Shown here one piece after another: positions 49,290 through 59,090 of a stretch of DNA of 64,000 nucleotides (within the stretch, counting starts at the first letter, position 1; each line of letters opens with the position of its first letter). A program made the position numbers and the translations under genes. Under the pieces are notes generated by a model. It saw only the letters and a program-made list of their open reading frames with translations, made no database searches and was not told where the DNA came from. Source of the stretch: Rhodopirellula sp. P2 (GTDB taxonomy: Bacteria > Planctomycetota > Planctomycetia > Pirellulales > Pirellulaceae); NCBI RefSeq assembly GCF_028768465.1, contig NZ_CP118225.1, positions 930,001 to 994,000 of the forward strand. Direction: 5' to 3'.

Positions 49290-50195
49290 CTACTTCAGCC
49301 AGTCATTCAATTGCAGCCAAGCTTTGAGTTGGTTGGGCCATTGGTCGACGGGGCGGTCGCCGCGGAACATTCCGAAGCCGTGGCCGCCGGTGGGGAACAG
49401 GTGCATTTCGGCTGGGACGCCGTGCTCGATGCAGGCGGCGTAATAGCGCAGGCTGTTTGCAACAGGAACTCCTCTGTCATCGCCAGCATGAACCAAGAAC
49501 GTGGGGCAAGTCGATGAGCTGACTTGTTCGTCTCGCGACATCTGATGCACCAACTCGTCACTGGGCGATTCACCCAACAGGTTCTTCTTCGAACCGCCGT
49601 GCGTGACCGCTTTGTCCAGCGAGATCACCGGGTAAATCAACGCAGCAAAGTTGACTCCGGTTTGCGGGTCCGTTGCGATGGTCGATGCCAAGTGACCGCC
49701 AGCGGAGAAACCCATGATGCCGACTTGGTCCGTTTTCAGTTTCCACTCGTCAGCATGATCTCGCATCAACTTCACCGCTTGGCGAGCATCGCCCATGGGA
49801 ATCGGATGCTTGTGAGCACCGCCGCCACATCGGTACTTCAAAACGCCAGCCGTCACGCCTTGTTCGGCGAACCATTCCGCCACCACGTGGCCTTCTTTGT
49901 CGATTGCCAGCCCGCCATAGCCACCGCCGGGGCAAATCACGATCGACGTTCCAGAATGCTTGGCCGGGTCAGCATGATAGACCGTCAAGGTCGGACGCGT
50001 GATGTCCGTGACCCAGGCATTTCGATCGCCTCGATCGTGCAAAACTTCGGTGTCATCCGCTGCGGTGGATCCGAGTTCTTCGTCGGTCCAAAGCGGAAGC
50101 GTTTCCGGTTCCGCCGAATGGACGGGGGTGCAAAGTGGCATCCAGGCGGCAGTGAGAACGGCAAGCGTGAAAGAAAGCTTCCAGGAGGTGTTCAT
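49290..50195 (-). CDS. Secreted alpha/beta-hydrolase (acetylxylan-esterase-like)
   Basis: A 301-residue protein from ATG 50195 with a signal peptide (WKLSFTLAVLTAAWMPLCTP). The oxyanion region is IVICPGGGYGGLAIDKEG, the nucleophile serine is in MGFSAGGHLAST, the aspartate is in HAGDDRGVPV and the histidine in PTGGHGFGMF. This is the pattern of planctomycete and Bacteroidetes carbohydrate esterases that remove acetyl groups from xylan-like polymers. The exact substrate is unknown. A longer frame to 50249 has no better start. Confidence 0.9.
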   Translation of the reverse strand: MNTSWKLSFTLAVLTAAWMPLCTPVHSAEPETLPLWTDEELGSTAADDTEVLHDRGDRNAWVTDITRPTLTVYHADPAKHSGTSIVICPGGGYGGLAIDKEGHVVAEWFAEQGVTAGVLKYRCGGGAHKHPIPMGDARQAVKLMRDHADEWKLKTDQVGIMGFSAGGHLASTIATDPQTGVNFAALIYPVISLDKAVTHGGSKKNLLGESPSDELVHQMSRDEQVSSSTCPTFLVHAGDDRGVPVANSLRYYAACIEHGVPAEMHLFPTGGHGFGMFRGDRPVDQWPNQLKAWLQLNDWLK

Positions 50196-50651
50196 CGGTG
50201 GGGCATTCGCGAACGAGGTGGGATGATTCGTTGAGAGAAACGAAATCATAACTCGTCACGACGCGAAAAGTGTGGAGAGGCCGACGTGCCTCGCGACGTT
50301 CAATAGATAAATGGTGGCTGGCGTCTGGGTTTCGCCCCGGATGGGGCCGTCGTGCTTAGCTCGGGGCGGAAGCCCCGAGAGTTCGATGCCGGAAAATAAA
50401 CGGTCGCCCCGGATGGGGCCGTCGTGGGAGTTTGGGGGCGTCCCTCGCTCACGCGTCGGGTTGTGATGGGTGGCCTTGGCCGACTCTGACGGGCAAGAGT
50501 GCCCATCCTACGCCCTCACCCTCGCATACGCCTGAACGGCGTCGCTCGACCTCTCCCCTAACTTCGTTTCGGGAGAGGTACGCCATGTGGAAATGTGCCG
50601 AAAGGCAGTATCAGAAATCTGCACGACCTCATCATTTGCGAAGACGCTGCG
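50196..50651. other. Spacer with several REP-like words
   Basis: It contains CGCCCCGGATGGGGCCGTCGT-like words (20 of 21 bases shown in halves: CGCCCCGGATGG, GGCCGTCGT) at 50333-50353 and 50405-50425. A CTCGGGGCGGAAGCCCCGAG hairpin lies at 50360-50379, and the word CGCCTGAACGGCGTCGC occurs at 50529, shared with the atp operon gap. It is followed by a CTCTCCC...GGGAGAGG hairpin (50551-50578). No gene is supported. Confidence 0.6.
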
Positions 50652-51683
50652 TCAGTGCATGGTCGACGCGGGCGATTCGTTGCTGCCCTTTTGGCTGACC
50701 TGGGGTGGGTTCAGTTGCGATTCGTCCCACATCGGTTGCGGTTCGGGAACGGACCACTCCGGCTGTGACAATCCAGGCTGGGACATGCCCGGTACAGCTT
50801 GCTGCGGGTCCGGTTGGCTGCGGAACATTTGGTGGTAGTCAGCCAAATGCTGATCCACGTCCCGCGACAGCATGCGTCCGTTGGCATGACCCGCGATCAC
50901 ACACCCGTAGTACAACGCCGTTCCGCCACCGGGGATGAACCAGCTGGCTGTGCCCGCCACATAGGTTCCGTAGGCGGGGTACAGAATGCGATTGGCTTCG
51001 ATGATCCCGGCTCGGTCGTGACGATCGTAGAGATGCGCCATCACGTCTCGCGAAGCGATCGTTTCGTGCCACGTGGGAAAGAACAGGTACGCCAGGCCGT
51101 AGGTGCCTTGATAGCGACGACGCGTGAAGTCCTTGGCGTGGGCCAATTCATGCAAAGCGATCGCGGGAACATCACTGTACAAGTGCACCGTCTGCGTGAA
51201 CGGGTTGAAGTGGTCCCCACCGAAGAAGCGACCCGGCAGAATCGTTTCGCCACCAACCGACAACAGTCCCAGGGTGTAACGGTAAGGCCACGCGACCGTT
51301 TTGTTCTGCTGCAGTCGGTGAAAGTCTTTCAAAGGTGCGTATTGGTTGACTCGCACCTTCACGTGAGGCAGGTTGTTTTCATCCAAGTAGCTGGCGACCG
51401 TTTCGATGGTCGGACCGGTGATTTGGTGATTGTCGACCCGACGATCCCACAACAAGATTTTATCGGGGATGCCCCAGATCCATCCCGCCGTGTCGAGCAC
51501 CTTGTGGGGCTCGCCGAACTCAACCTGGCTGGAGGAATCGTTGAGCAGTTCAGGGGCGATGTATTGCGGGCGTGTCGGCATGTGGGCGGGCGTCAGCACG
51601 TGACAGCCGGTGGAACTGAGCAGCCCCAACGTCGCCACCACCAGCGCCAAGACTCGGCAACGAATCGTTGCGTGCAAGATCAT
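50652..51683 (-). CDS. Putative lipoprotein with HExxH metalloprotease motif
   Basis: A 343-residue protein I cannot assign to a named family. The N-terminus has a hydrophobic stretch ending LLSSTGCHVL, a possible lipobox with the cysteine at about residue 27. The centre carries a zinc-protease-like HELAHAKDF (about residues 178-186) preceded by FTQTVHLYSDVPAIAL. The C-terminal 60 residues are Pro/Gln/Ser-rich (SQPEWSVPEPQPMW). A membrane-attached peptidase or peptidase-like protein facing the periplasm is the most economical reading. The third metal ligand is not certain. Confidence 0.7.
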   Translation of the reverse strand: MILHATIRCRVLALVVATLGLLSSTGCHVLTPAHMPTRPQYIAPELLNDSSSQVEFGEPHKVLDTAGWIWGIPDKILLWDRRVDNHQITGPTIETVASYLDENNLPHVKVRVNQYAPLKDFHRLQQNKTVAWPYRYTLGLLSVGGETILPGRFFGGDHFNPFTQTVHLYSDVPAIALHELAHAKDFTRRRYQGTYGLAYLFFPTWHETIASRDVMAHLYDRHDRAGIIEANRILYPAYGTYVAGTASWFIPGGGTALYYGCVIAGHANGRMLSRDVDQHLADYHQMFRSQPDPQQAVPGMSQPGLSQPEWSVPEPQPMWDESQLNPPQVSQKGSNESPASTMH

Positions 51684-51891
51684 TCCGCCAATCCCTTTCC
51701 AATTCCCAACGACAGCCGCGTTTCACGTTGTGTGATCCCCGACAAACCCCGACCATGAGTCGGCGAGAACCATACTCAGGCCTGTCGCCGCAGGGTTTCT
51801 ATCGGAAGGGAACCGGGTCCAGGACAAATGGAACTGGACCGGTCATGCGAAATTCACGGCCTTTGACGGCAGTGGTTTCACGCTGGCCGTT

Positions 51892-53712
51892 TCACGCCAA
51901 GCGGTCGGTCGCCACGTGATAGTGTGGGTCTTCGGAAACATTGACCTCGACCAAGTCACCCGCTTGATTCAACAACGAGCGACATTCTTCGCTGAGGTGA
52001 GTCAGGTGCAAACGTTTGCCAGCGGCTTGATACTTTTCAGCCAGTCCATTGATGGCTTCCAAGCCCGATTGGTCGTAGACGCGGCTGTAGTAGAAATCGA
52101 TCACCACGTCGTCAGGGTCTTCAGCAACGTTGAACATTTCTTTGAACGACGACACGGAAGCGAAGAACACAGGGCCGTGCAGCTGATAGATCTTGCTACC
52201 GAACTCATTGATTTTGACATCCACACCGATGTGCGTGGCGTGTTGCCAAGCGAAGACCAAGGCCGACACGATGACACCCAAGATCACGGCGGATGCCAAA
52301 TCGTGCATCAACACGGTGTATCCAGCGACCAGGATCATCACAAACATGTCACTGCGAGGCATGCGGCGAAGCATTTTCAGCGACGCCCATTCGAAGGTGC
52401 CGATCACCACCATGAACATCACGCCGACCAAGGCCGCCATCGGAATTTGTTCAATCCAAGGTGCCAAGAACAACACGAACAACAGCAAGCAAATTGCGGC
52501 GGTGATTCCCGAAAGGCGACCACGGCCGCCCGAGTTCACGTTGATCAGTGACTGGCCGATCATGGCACAACCACCCATCCCGCCGAACAACCCACACACC
52601 ATGTTGGCGGTGCCTTGTCCGATGCATTCGCGGTTGCCCTGTCCGCGAGTTTCCGTGATTTCGTCGATCAAGGACAACGTCATCAGAGACTCGATCAGTC
52701 CCACGCCGCAGAGCACAATCGCGAATGGGAAGATGATTTTCAGAGTGGTCAGATTGAAAGGAACCATGTCGAATTCCATCCAGAACGGCATCGGCAAACC
52801 GCCGCTGATGCCTGATTCGGAGCCAGCCGTGTCTTCCGCAGCGGGATCCGCCGGCGGCATTTCCATGTCTGCCGTCTCGGTTGCTGCGGCGAAGGAATCT
52901 TTGATCGAAGGGCTGTCTTGAGCGACAACGGCGCTGATCAATGTGTTGGAACCATCGGCTGCCGTGACCGGATTGAAATGCAGAGCGTGCAAGGCTGCTT
53001 CGGCTTCCTCGGCCGCCATCGCTTCGTTGGCGGCTTTGGTTTCAGCTGCGATCGTGTTGGTTCGTAGCATGTCGCCGACGGTGGCGAGCAAATTGTCACC
53101 GGTGTCGGTTCGTTGCGATTGGTTCACCGCGACCGCGATCAACGTGATGCTCAGAATCGCTGCCAAAGAGGCAGGAATCGCGGTCGTGACTTTGGGCAGC
53201 AACCAAATGATTGCCATCGTCAACGCGACCAATGCCAGCATGGCAAACAACGGCAACCCATTCAGGTACACCAAGGTTCCTGATTCAGAAAGCGTTTTGA
53301 AACTGCCCAACTGAGCCATCCCGATGACGATCGCCAATCCATTGACGAACCCCAGCATCACGGGGTGAGGCACCATGCGGATCAGTTTTCCTAACCGCAG
53401 CAAGCCAATGATGATTTGCAACACACCGCACAGGATCACGGTTGGGAACAGGTATTCGACGCCGTGATCAGCCACCAGAGCGACAACGACCACCGCCATG
53501 GCTCCGGTTGCACCGGAAATCATTCCCGGTCGGCCACCGACGACGGCGGTGATCAACCCGATGAAGAAGGCTGAGTACAAACCGATCAAAGGCGACACAC
53601 CCGCGACGAACGCAAACGCGATCGCTTCGGGAACCAGCGCGAGAGCGACGGTCAGACCAGAGAGCAGGTCGTTTTTAAAGGAACTGGTTTGTTGGCGGAA
53701 AAAGTTCAGCAT
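51892..53712 (-). CDS. SulP-family anion permease with STAS domain
   Basis: A 606-residue SLC26/SulP transporter. The N-terminal membrane part has [21 protein letters not shown] and [21 protein letters not shown]. The second membrane part has [25 protein letters not shown]. The STAS domain (about residues 500-606) has [13 protein letters not shown] and [18 protein letters not shown]. Substrates in the family include sulfate, bicarbonate and other anions, and none can be assigned here. About 110 hydrophilic, Ala/Glu-rich residues (roughly 210-320, with [13 protein letters not shown] and [12 protein letters not shown]) interrupt the membrane part, unlike typical members. Confidence 0.9.
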   Translation of the reverse strand: MLNFFRQQTSSFKNDLLSGLTVALALVPEAIAFAFVAGVSPLIGLYSAFFIGLITAVVGGRPGMISGATGAMAVVVVALVADHGVEYLFPTVILCGVLQIIIGLLRLGKLIRMVPHPVMLGFVNGLAIVIGMAQLGSFKTLSESGTLVYLNGLPLFAMLALVALTMAIIWLLPKVTTAIPASLAAILSITLIAVAVNQSQRTDTGDNLLATVGDMLRTNTIAAETKAANEAMAAEEAEAALHALHFNPVTAADGSNTLISAVVAQDSPSIKDSFAAATETADMEMPPADPAAEDTAGSESGISGGLPMPFWMEFDMVPFNLTTLKIIFPFAIVLCGVGLIESLMTLSLIDEITETRGQGNRECIGQGTANMVCGLFGGMGGCAMIGQSLINVNSGGRGRLSGITAAICLLLFVLFLAPWIEQIPMAALVGVMFMVVIGTFEWASLKMLRRMPRSDMFVMILVAGYTVLMHDLASAVILGVIVSALVFAWQHATHIGVDVKINEFGSKIYQLHGPVFFASVSSFKEMFNVAEDPDDVVIDFYYSRVYDQSGLEAINGLAEKYQAAGKRLHLTHLSEECRSLLNQAGDLVEVNVSEDPHYHVATDRLA

Positions 53713-54139
53713 GTTGGTTTCCGAAGCGGCGACTCATCGGTTCAGTCGCCGGTTCTACGAAGTCGTTACGGATGGAGCTTCCTTAAACGTAGGCCACCGT
53801 GAGACAAAAGCTCGACCGAATGAACATTCGGGCCATCAGCAGAAACCCAATCGACTTGCCATTGAGGCAGCGTGGGCGGGTGTTCAAACCCAAGAAGCGA
53901 CGCAGGTCAGTCCATTGCATTCCCACGCGAAAACCGGACTATAATCCTGTCCTACCTTGGGTCAACGCGAATTCGCTTGACCCGACCTGCCTTGCACCGG
54001 CGTCTCCAACCCACCTCGCCGGTCATCCGAAAGAAGGGGCGCATCCTAATGCGTCTCAGGCCCACTTTAACTTCGCCCGAGGTGATTGTTCGCCCCGGTG
54101 CCCGCCCCGTCCGCCCCTCCAAATCCACAGAGTTTGATC
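53713..54139. other. Divergent spacer without recognised gene
   Basis: This 427-base region lies between the SulP gene and the divergent DUF1080 gene. Several frames are open but none has convincing composition. No repeat of the families found here is visible. Confidence 0.35.
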
Positions 54140-54943
54140 ATGCGGCTCGTTTCAGAATTTTTCGGTTCGTCTTCGTTTCTTCAACGAAACGCCCGGCCAT
54201 CCAGGTGGATGACGTTGGCCATCGCTGGTTGTTGCCTGCTCGGTGAACCATCCGCTTCGGTGGTGCATGCGGATGAAACGAGCGAGACGGGCTCGAACGT
54301 TTCGGTCCAAGTCTTTGACACCAACGCTCCCGGTTGGCGGCAATTGGACGGCGACGACTTCGTGCGGGTCAACGGCGACGATCAAACACTGGTCTGGGAA
54401 GGCACGGAGGCTCTTGGCAGCGGCCAGCCGATCGGGGTCACCCGAACCAAATTCGAAGTCAAAAACTTTGAGTTGGTGATTCAGTGGAAGCATCTCAAAC
54501 CGGCCGGCAACTCCGGCGTGTTCGCTTGGGTGCCCATGTCGGCTTTGCAAGACCTGCCGCCCAACCGTTTGCCCAACACTGGCATCGAGGTCCAGATGCT
54601 GGACCTCGACTATGGCCGCAAGTACACCGAATCGAGCGGAAAACCAGCCACTTGGTTCACCAGCCACGGCGACATTTTCGCTGTCGGAAAGTCGTCGATG
54701 CAGCCGTTTCCACCGCTGTCGCCCGACGGTCACCGGAGCTTCCCCTCGGCAGAGACCACCCATCCGCACGGCCAGTGGAATCAATATTACGTTCGCGGGA
54801 TCAACGGGGAGATCCGTCTGTGGGTCAACGGCGTGGAGGTTTCCGGGGGCCGCAGTTGCTCGCCCGATGAAGGCTATTTGTGTCTCGAATCGGAAGGCAG
54901 CCCGATTCGATTCCGCGAAATTTGGCTGCGTGAGCTGCCCTGA
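54140..54943 (+). CDS. Secreted DUF1080 (3-keto-disaccharide hydrolase-like) protein
   Basis: A 267-residue protein with an N-terminal membrane/signal segment (WMTLAIAGCCLLGEPSA). The DUF1080 jelly-roll domain shows WRQLDGDDF, FELVIQWKHLKPAGNSGVF, TGIEVQMLDLDYGR and GQWNQYYVRGINGEIRLWVN, ending in YLCLESEGSPIRFREIWL. Members with known activity cleave 3-keto-glycosides, and the family is expanded in planctomycetes. ATG 54140 is preferred over 54086 because the upstream residues are Pro-rich and not signal-like. Confidence 0.88.
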   Translation: MRLVSEFFGSSSFLQRNARPSRWMTLAIAGCCLLGEPSASVVHADETSETGSNVSVQVFDTNAPGWRQLDGDDFVRVNGDDQTLVWEGTEALGSGQPIGVTRTKFEVKNFELVIQWKHLKPAGNSGVFAWVPMSALQDLPPNRLPNTGIEVQMLDLDYGRKYTESSGKPATWFTSHGDIFAVGKSSMQPFPPLSPDGHRSFPSAETTHPHGQWNQYYVRGINGEIRLWVNGVEVSGGRSCSPDEGYLCLESEGSPIRFREIWLRELP

Positions 54944-55252
54944 GCACCGATTTAGAAACCATTCGGGATCAAAAAGGTAGCGGTATTGGGCGCGAGCCCT
55001 CCGGTGACACACCGGGCGGCTCGCGCCGCTCCGCTATAACCGAACTTGATTCCGAACGGTTCCTTAACACCAACAATTGTGAGACCGGGCGATATTTCGC
55101 TCAACCGAGCTATTTCCGAGCGACGATCAACTGGATTCGGACGCATTCGAAAAATCAGCCCTGGTAAATCTGCTCGTCAGACACTATCCTTCGCGATTCG
55201 AAAATACGACCTTCGGGTCAATTCCCAATTCTCCACGAACCTTTTTTCCGCC
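54944..55252. other. Spacer with GTAGCGG inverted repeat upstream of rplU
   Basis: It holds the palindrome at 54977-55037 and a leader of about 215 bases before rplU. Bacterial rplU leaders often carry regulatory structures that bind L21. Here ACCGGGCGATATTTCGC lies at 55083-55100, but no recognised motif can be assigned. No gene is seen. Confidence 0.4.
54977..55037. repeat. GTAGCGG inverted repeat, GCGCGAGCC type, copy 2
   Basis: GTAGCGGTATTGGGCGCGAG and CCCTCCGGTG on the left pair with CACCGGGCGGCTCGCGCC and GCTCCGCTAT on the right around a very short loop. It is the same family as 23548-23640, with the same end words. Confidence 0.88.
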
Positions 55253-55567
55253 ATGTATGCCATCTTTGTCGACGGTGGACGCCAATACCGAGTCGAACCA
55301 GGAATGGAACTCGACGTCGATTACCGTGACATCGCTGCAGGAGAAAACCTGAAATTTGAAACCGTTTTGGCCGTTGGCGCAGAAGACGGTCTCAAATTGG
55401 GTGCTCCGACTTTGGACGGTGTTTCGATCAGTGCGTCGGTGTTGGGCATGTCCCAAGACAAAAAGATCTACATTCAAAAGTTCCGTCGTCGCAAACACAG
55501 CAAAAAGCGAACCGGACACCGCCAAAAGAACACCCGCATCCGAATTGAAGAAATCGCGGGCGTATGA
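55253..55567 (+). CDS. rplU: 50S ribosomal protein bL21
   Basis: Ribosomal protein L21, 104 residues from ATG 55253: MYAIFVDGGRQYRVEPG, then KFETVLAVGAEDGLKLG and the basic C-terminal KIYIQKFRRRKHSKKRTGHRQ. It binds 23S rRNA. In most bacteria rpmA (bL27) follows directly. Here a Ser/Thr kinase gene starts 23 bases downstream instead, and no bL27 gene is found in the window. Confidence 0.96.
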   Translation: MYAIFVDGGRQYRVEPGMELDVDYRDIAAGENLKFETVLAVGAEDGLKLGAPTLDGVSISASVLGMSQDKKIYIQKFRRRKHSKKRTGHRQKNTRIRIEEIAGV

Positions 55568-55590
55568 CGCTTTCCTGATCGGCTGGTTCG

Positions 55591-56685
55591 ATGCCCCACC
55601 TACGCCTGAATGATTTTGAACTGGGCGCGGTTCTTGGAGTGGGCACGGTCGGCACGGTTTACGACGGGAAAGTTCGCGACGACATCGAAGTCCATCCTGC
55701 CGCGGATGAAATTCGCGGCCAGGATTTGGCCATCAAAAAGTTGCACCCGGCCGTCTCCCAAGACGAGCTGATCCAAGCCCGTTTTCGTCGCGAAATGGTG
55801 ATCTTGGAGCGTTTGCAGCACCCCAACATCATCGGGTACTTCGGGGGCGGTTCCGAAGACGGCCAACTGTTCTACGTGATGGAACGCGTTGACGGCGGAA
55901 CCATCAAAGACCTGCTGGAAACCAACGGAGCGTTGGCCTGGCCAGTGGTGGTCGATGTGGCTCGGCAAGTTTGCTCGGCACTTCAGTGCGCCCACAACCA
56001 CGGTGTGATTCACCGTGATCTCAAACCGGGCAATCTGTTTCTCACACGAGACGCACTCGTGAAATTGGGTGACTTCGGGATCGCTCGTGACCTGCATTCG
56101 TCGGATCTGACGTCCCAGGGTTTGACCGTTGGCACCCACGCTTACATGGCACCCGAACAGATCACCGGGGACGAAGCCATCAGCGGAAAGGCCGATTTGT
56201 ATGCCCTCGGCTGCGTGCTGTTTGAAATGCTCGCCAATCGCAAGGTGTTTGCCGGCGAGAACTTTGCCCAACTGTTCGAACAGCATTTGCGAACGAAAGC
56301 CCCCAGCATCGCTTCGCTGGTGCCGGATGTTCCTCCGGAACTGAGTCAAGTCATTGCCGAATGCTTGGAAAAGCAACCAGACGAGCGACCCTTCAACGCT
56401 CGATCGATTCAAGGGGTGATGATCGAGATCGGTGAGAAATACGATCTGTCAGCCGGTCCCCAACCATCCCCATCCACCGTGGGCGGTTCTCACGTTGAGA
56501 ACCATCCCGCCGACGTGAGCGCCGACAGCGTGACCGAAAAAGGACGTCGGCTGCTGGAGGAGCAGATCCATTTCCGCTTGGGCGGATCGACTCGCAAGCC
56601 GGTCAGTTTGGCCAAAATCAGCGTCATCGTGGTTGCGATCATCGTCCTCGTGGTCTTGGCCGTCTCTCTGTCGGGTGGTTCGTAA
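55591..56685 (+). CDS. Tail-anchored Ser/Thr protein kinase
   Basis: A 364-residue kinase with the catalytic domain at residues 8-285: GVGTVGTVYDGKV, DLAIKKLHPA, GVIHRDLKPGNLFL, GDFGIARDL and AYMAPEQITGDEA. After a linker, a single C-terminal membrane segment (ISVIVVAIIVLVVLAVSLS) ends four residues from the stop, so the kinase faces the cytoplasm without an external sensor. It lies directly after rplU, probably in one transcript. The substrate is unknown. Confidence 0.93.
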   Translation: MPHLRLNDFELGAVLGVGTVGTVYDGKVRDDIEVHPAADEIRGQDLAIKKLHPAVSQDELIQARFRREMVILERLQHPNIIGYFGGGSEDGQLFYVMERVDGGTIKDLLETNGALAWPVVVDVARQVCSALQCAHNHGVIHRDLKPGNLFLTRDALVKLGDFGIARDLHSSDLTSQGLTVGTHAYMAPEQITGDEAISGKADLYALGCVLFEMLANRKVFAGENFAQLFEQHLRTKAPSIASLVPDVPPELSQVIAECLEKQPDERPFNARSIQGVMIEIGEKYDLSAGPQPSPSTVGGSHVENHPADVSADSVTEKGRRLLEEQIHFRLGGSTRKPVSLAKISVIVVAIIVLVVLAVSLSGGS

Positions 56686-56947
56686 CGATCCAGCGATCTT
56701 GGATTTAGCGCACTCGGCTGGAAGGACGGAATGTTCCATTCCGGGGCCGAACCTTGGCGAGCGGTGTCCAACGTGAAATCGGGTTAAAAAACGCCAATTC
56801 TGAATGGTGGTTTGCCCCCACTTCACCCGGGCGTGAAGTATTCTGCCACGACTGGTATCTTGAATGCAGGCAGCACGAAGTCTCGAAGGTTGTCGGCAAT
56901 TGTCTGCCCACAACGCGTCTGCTTGCCTCCCTCTTAGGACTTTACCG

Positions 56948-57664
56948 ATGCCCCGTCTCTCCCGCCTGCTTCCCACCCTCTGCTTGGCCACATTCGTCAT
57001 GACCTCCCCCGGCAACGCTCAAGATGATTCAGCGGCCAAGGTCGATGACCAAATTGGCTACTTCCTCGGATTCACTGTTGGCAGCTCGTTCGTTCAACAA
57101 GGTTTCCAATCCACTGACTTCACCGTCGAAGGAATGAACCAAGGTCTGCAGGACGCGTTGTCGCAAAAAGACCCCGCTCTGACTGACGAACAGCTGCAAG
57201 AAATCCAAGGCAAAATTCAGGCCATGATGCAAAAGCGTCAGGCTGAAAAGATGGCCGAACTTCAAAAGCAAGGCGTGATGAACCAAGAGAAGAGCGCGTT
57301 GTGGCTCAAGCAAAACGCCAAGGTCGAAGGCATCAAAGAACTCGAGGGTGGACTGCAATATAAAGTGGTCAAAGAAGGCGAAGGCGCCTCCCCATCCGCC
57401 GAAGACACGGTCGCGGTTCACTACACCGGCAAATTGACCAATGGCGAAGTCTTTGACAGCTCGGTCGAGCGTGGCCAACCTGCCAAGTTCCCCGTCGGTC
57501 GCGTGATCCAAGGGTGGCAACTGGCGCTTCAGAAGATGAAGGTTGGATCGAAGTGGATGCTCTTCATTCCACCAGAATTGGCCTACGGCGAAAACGGTTC
57601 GCCACCCAAGATTGGACCCAACGAAGTGTTGGTCTTCGAAGTTGAGTTGCTCGAAATTTTGTAG
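56948..57664 (+). CDS. FKBP-type peptidyl-prolyl isomerase, exported (FkpA/Mip-like)
   Basis: A 238-residue periplasmic folding catalyst. The signal peptide is RLSRLLPTLCLATFVMTSPGNA. The N-terminal helical dimerisation domain (about residues 30-125) has DQIGYFLGFTVGSSF and QALSQKD-like text. The FKBP domain (about 145-238) has VAVHYTGKLTNGEVFDSS, VIQGWQLALQKMKVGSKW and LAYGENGSPPKIGPNEVLVF. All core FKBP residues seem present. The ATG at 56948 fits the signal peptide. A strong intrinsic terminator follows. Confidence 0.94.
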   Translation: MPRLSRLLPTLCLATFVMTSPGNAQDDSAAKVDDQIGYFLGFTVGSSFVQQGFQSTDFTVEGMNQGLQDALSQKDPALTDEQLQEIQGKIQAMMQKRQAEKMAELQKQGVMNQEKSALWLKQNAKVEGIKELEGGLQYKVVKEGEGASPSAEDTVAVHYTGKLTNGEVFDSSVERGQPAKFPVGRVIQGWQLALQKMKVGSKWMLFIPPELAYGENGSPPKIGPNEVLVFEVELLEIL

Positions 57665-57701
57665 GTCGCCACGGCGGTCCCAACCCAATCGAATGTTCCT
57701 G

Positions 57702-57731
57702 GACGCTCGTCATTTGACGAGCGTCTTTTTT
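57702..57731 (+). terminator. Intrinsic terminator after FKBP gene
   Basis: A 10-bp perfect stem (GACGCTCGTC / GACGAGCGTC) with a four-base loop is followed by six T residues. It lies 37 bases after the FKBP stop codon. Confidence 0.93.
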
Positions 57732-57774
57732 GCTACCTCCACTTGTCTCGTTTGTTCTCGCGAAGGTTCCCCAC

Positions 57775-59049
57775 ATGAAGAAATCTTGGATTCAACAGCT
57801 GCTGCTCAGTGGAGCTGCGACGGCTTGCTTGGCCGCGTCACCCGCGATCGCTGAAACACCGGATGCGGTTGCCACCCAGGCTTCGCCCACGATCAACTTG
57901 GCCGAGCCTCCCGCATCGCTCGACGTCTCACCGATGCCCGTCGAAGTCGTGGAAGCCTACCCCAATCTTCGCATCAGTCGGCCTGTGATCATCACCGGTG
58001 CGGGTGATGGAAGCGGACGACTGTTCGTCGCCAGCCAAACCGGCGAAGTCTACTTCTTCGACGAAAGCGACAGCGACGTCTCGGAGCCAGAGCTGTTCGC
58101 CGACTTCAGCGATCTGGTCACGTACAAAGACCGCGAAAACGAAGAGGGTTTCTTGGGAATGGCGTTCCATCCCAAGTTCAAAGACAACGGCCTGTTCTAT
58201 GCGTATTACACCACGTCGGACAAACCACACGTTTCGGTTCTGACCGAGTTCAGCACGGTCCAAGGCAGCGACAACCAACAGGGTGATCCCTCGACCGCTC
58301 GCGAATTGCTGCGGATCGAACAACCCTTTTGGAATCACAACGGTGGCACCGTTGCGTTTGGCCCCGATGGTTTCTTGTACATCGCTTTGGGGGATGGCGG
58401 GAAAGCCAACGACCCACTGCAATCAGCCCAAGACCCGAGTCAGTTGCTCGGTTCGATCATGCGAATCGACGTCGACCAACGCGAGGGCGACAAGCCTTAC
58501 GGGATTCCCAAAGACAATCCTTACGTCGGTCAATCCGATGCCCGGCCTGAGATCTATGCGATCGGCATCCGCAACATTTGGCGGATGGCGTTCGATCCGA
58601 AAACCAACTTCCTGTGGGCCGCCGACGTCGGGCAAAACGACTGGGAAGAAATCAACCTGATCCGCCGCGGTGGGAACTACGGATGGAGCCTGCGGGAAGC
58701 CAATCACAAGTTCACGCTCAATGGCAACGGTTCTGACGCTCGTCCTGATTTGATCGATCCACTGATCGAGTATCCCCACACCGATGATTGGGGAAAATCA
58801 ATCACGGGCGGAGCCGTCTATCGCGGAACTCAAACACCGATGCTCGATGGTTATTACCTTTATGGCGACTATGTCACCGGAAAAGTTTGGGCGTTGAAGT
58901 ACGACGCAAAGACATCGACGGTCACTGAGAACCGCCCCATCTCGGCAACGGGATTGCCCGTCTTCACCTTCGGTCAAACGGACTCAGGCGAAGTCCTGGT
59001 GAGCACCATGATGGCCGGCGGTCGAATTTACAAGTTCGTCGCGAAGTGA
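57775..59049 (+). CDS. Secreted PQQ-dependent sugar dehydrogenase-like propeller
   Basis: A 424-residue protein of the glucose/sorbosone dehydrogenase (GSDH) family, from ATG 57775 with a signal peptide (QQLLLSGAATACLAASPAIA). The six-bladed propeller is recognisable by GFLGMAFHPKFKDNGLFYAY, HNGGTVAFGPDGFLYIALGDGG, AIGIRNIWRMAFDPKTNFLW, GDVGQN-like ADVGQNDWEEINLI and GGNYGWSLRE. Family members oxidise sugars using PQQ in the periplasm, but many planctomycete paralogues have no proven activity. It begins after an upstream terminator, so it has its own promoter. Confidence 0.9.
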   Translation: MKKSWIQQLLLSGAATACLAASPAIAETPDAVATQASPTINLAEPPASLDVSPMPVEVVEAYPNLRISRPVIITGAGDGSGRLFVASQTGEVYFFDESDSDVSEPELFADFSDLVTYKDRENEEGFLGMAFHPKFKDNGLFYAYYTTSDKPHVSVLTEFSTVQGSDNQQGDPSTARELLRIEQPFWNHNGGTVAFGPDGFLYIALGDGGKANDPLQSAQDPSQLLGSIMRIDVDQREGDKPYGIPKDNPYVGQSDARPEIYAIGIRNIWRMAFDPKTNFLWAADVGQNDWEEINLIRRGGNYGWSLREANHKFTLNGNGSDARPDLIDPLIEYPHTDDWGKSITGGAVYRGTQTPMLDGYYLYGDYVTGKVWALKYDAKTSTVTENRPISATGLPVFTFGQTDSGEVLVSTMMAGGRIYKFVAK

Positions 59050-59090
59050 ACCGTCGCCCAGTGAGTCACTGAGACGCACGACATTCGCTC

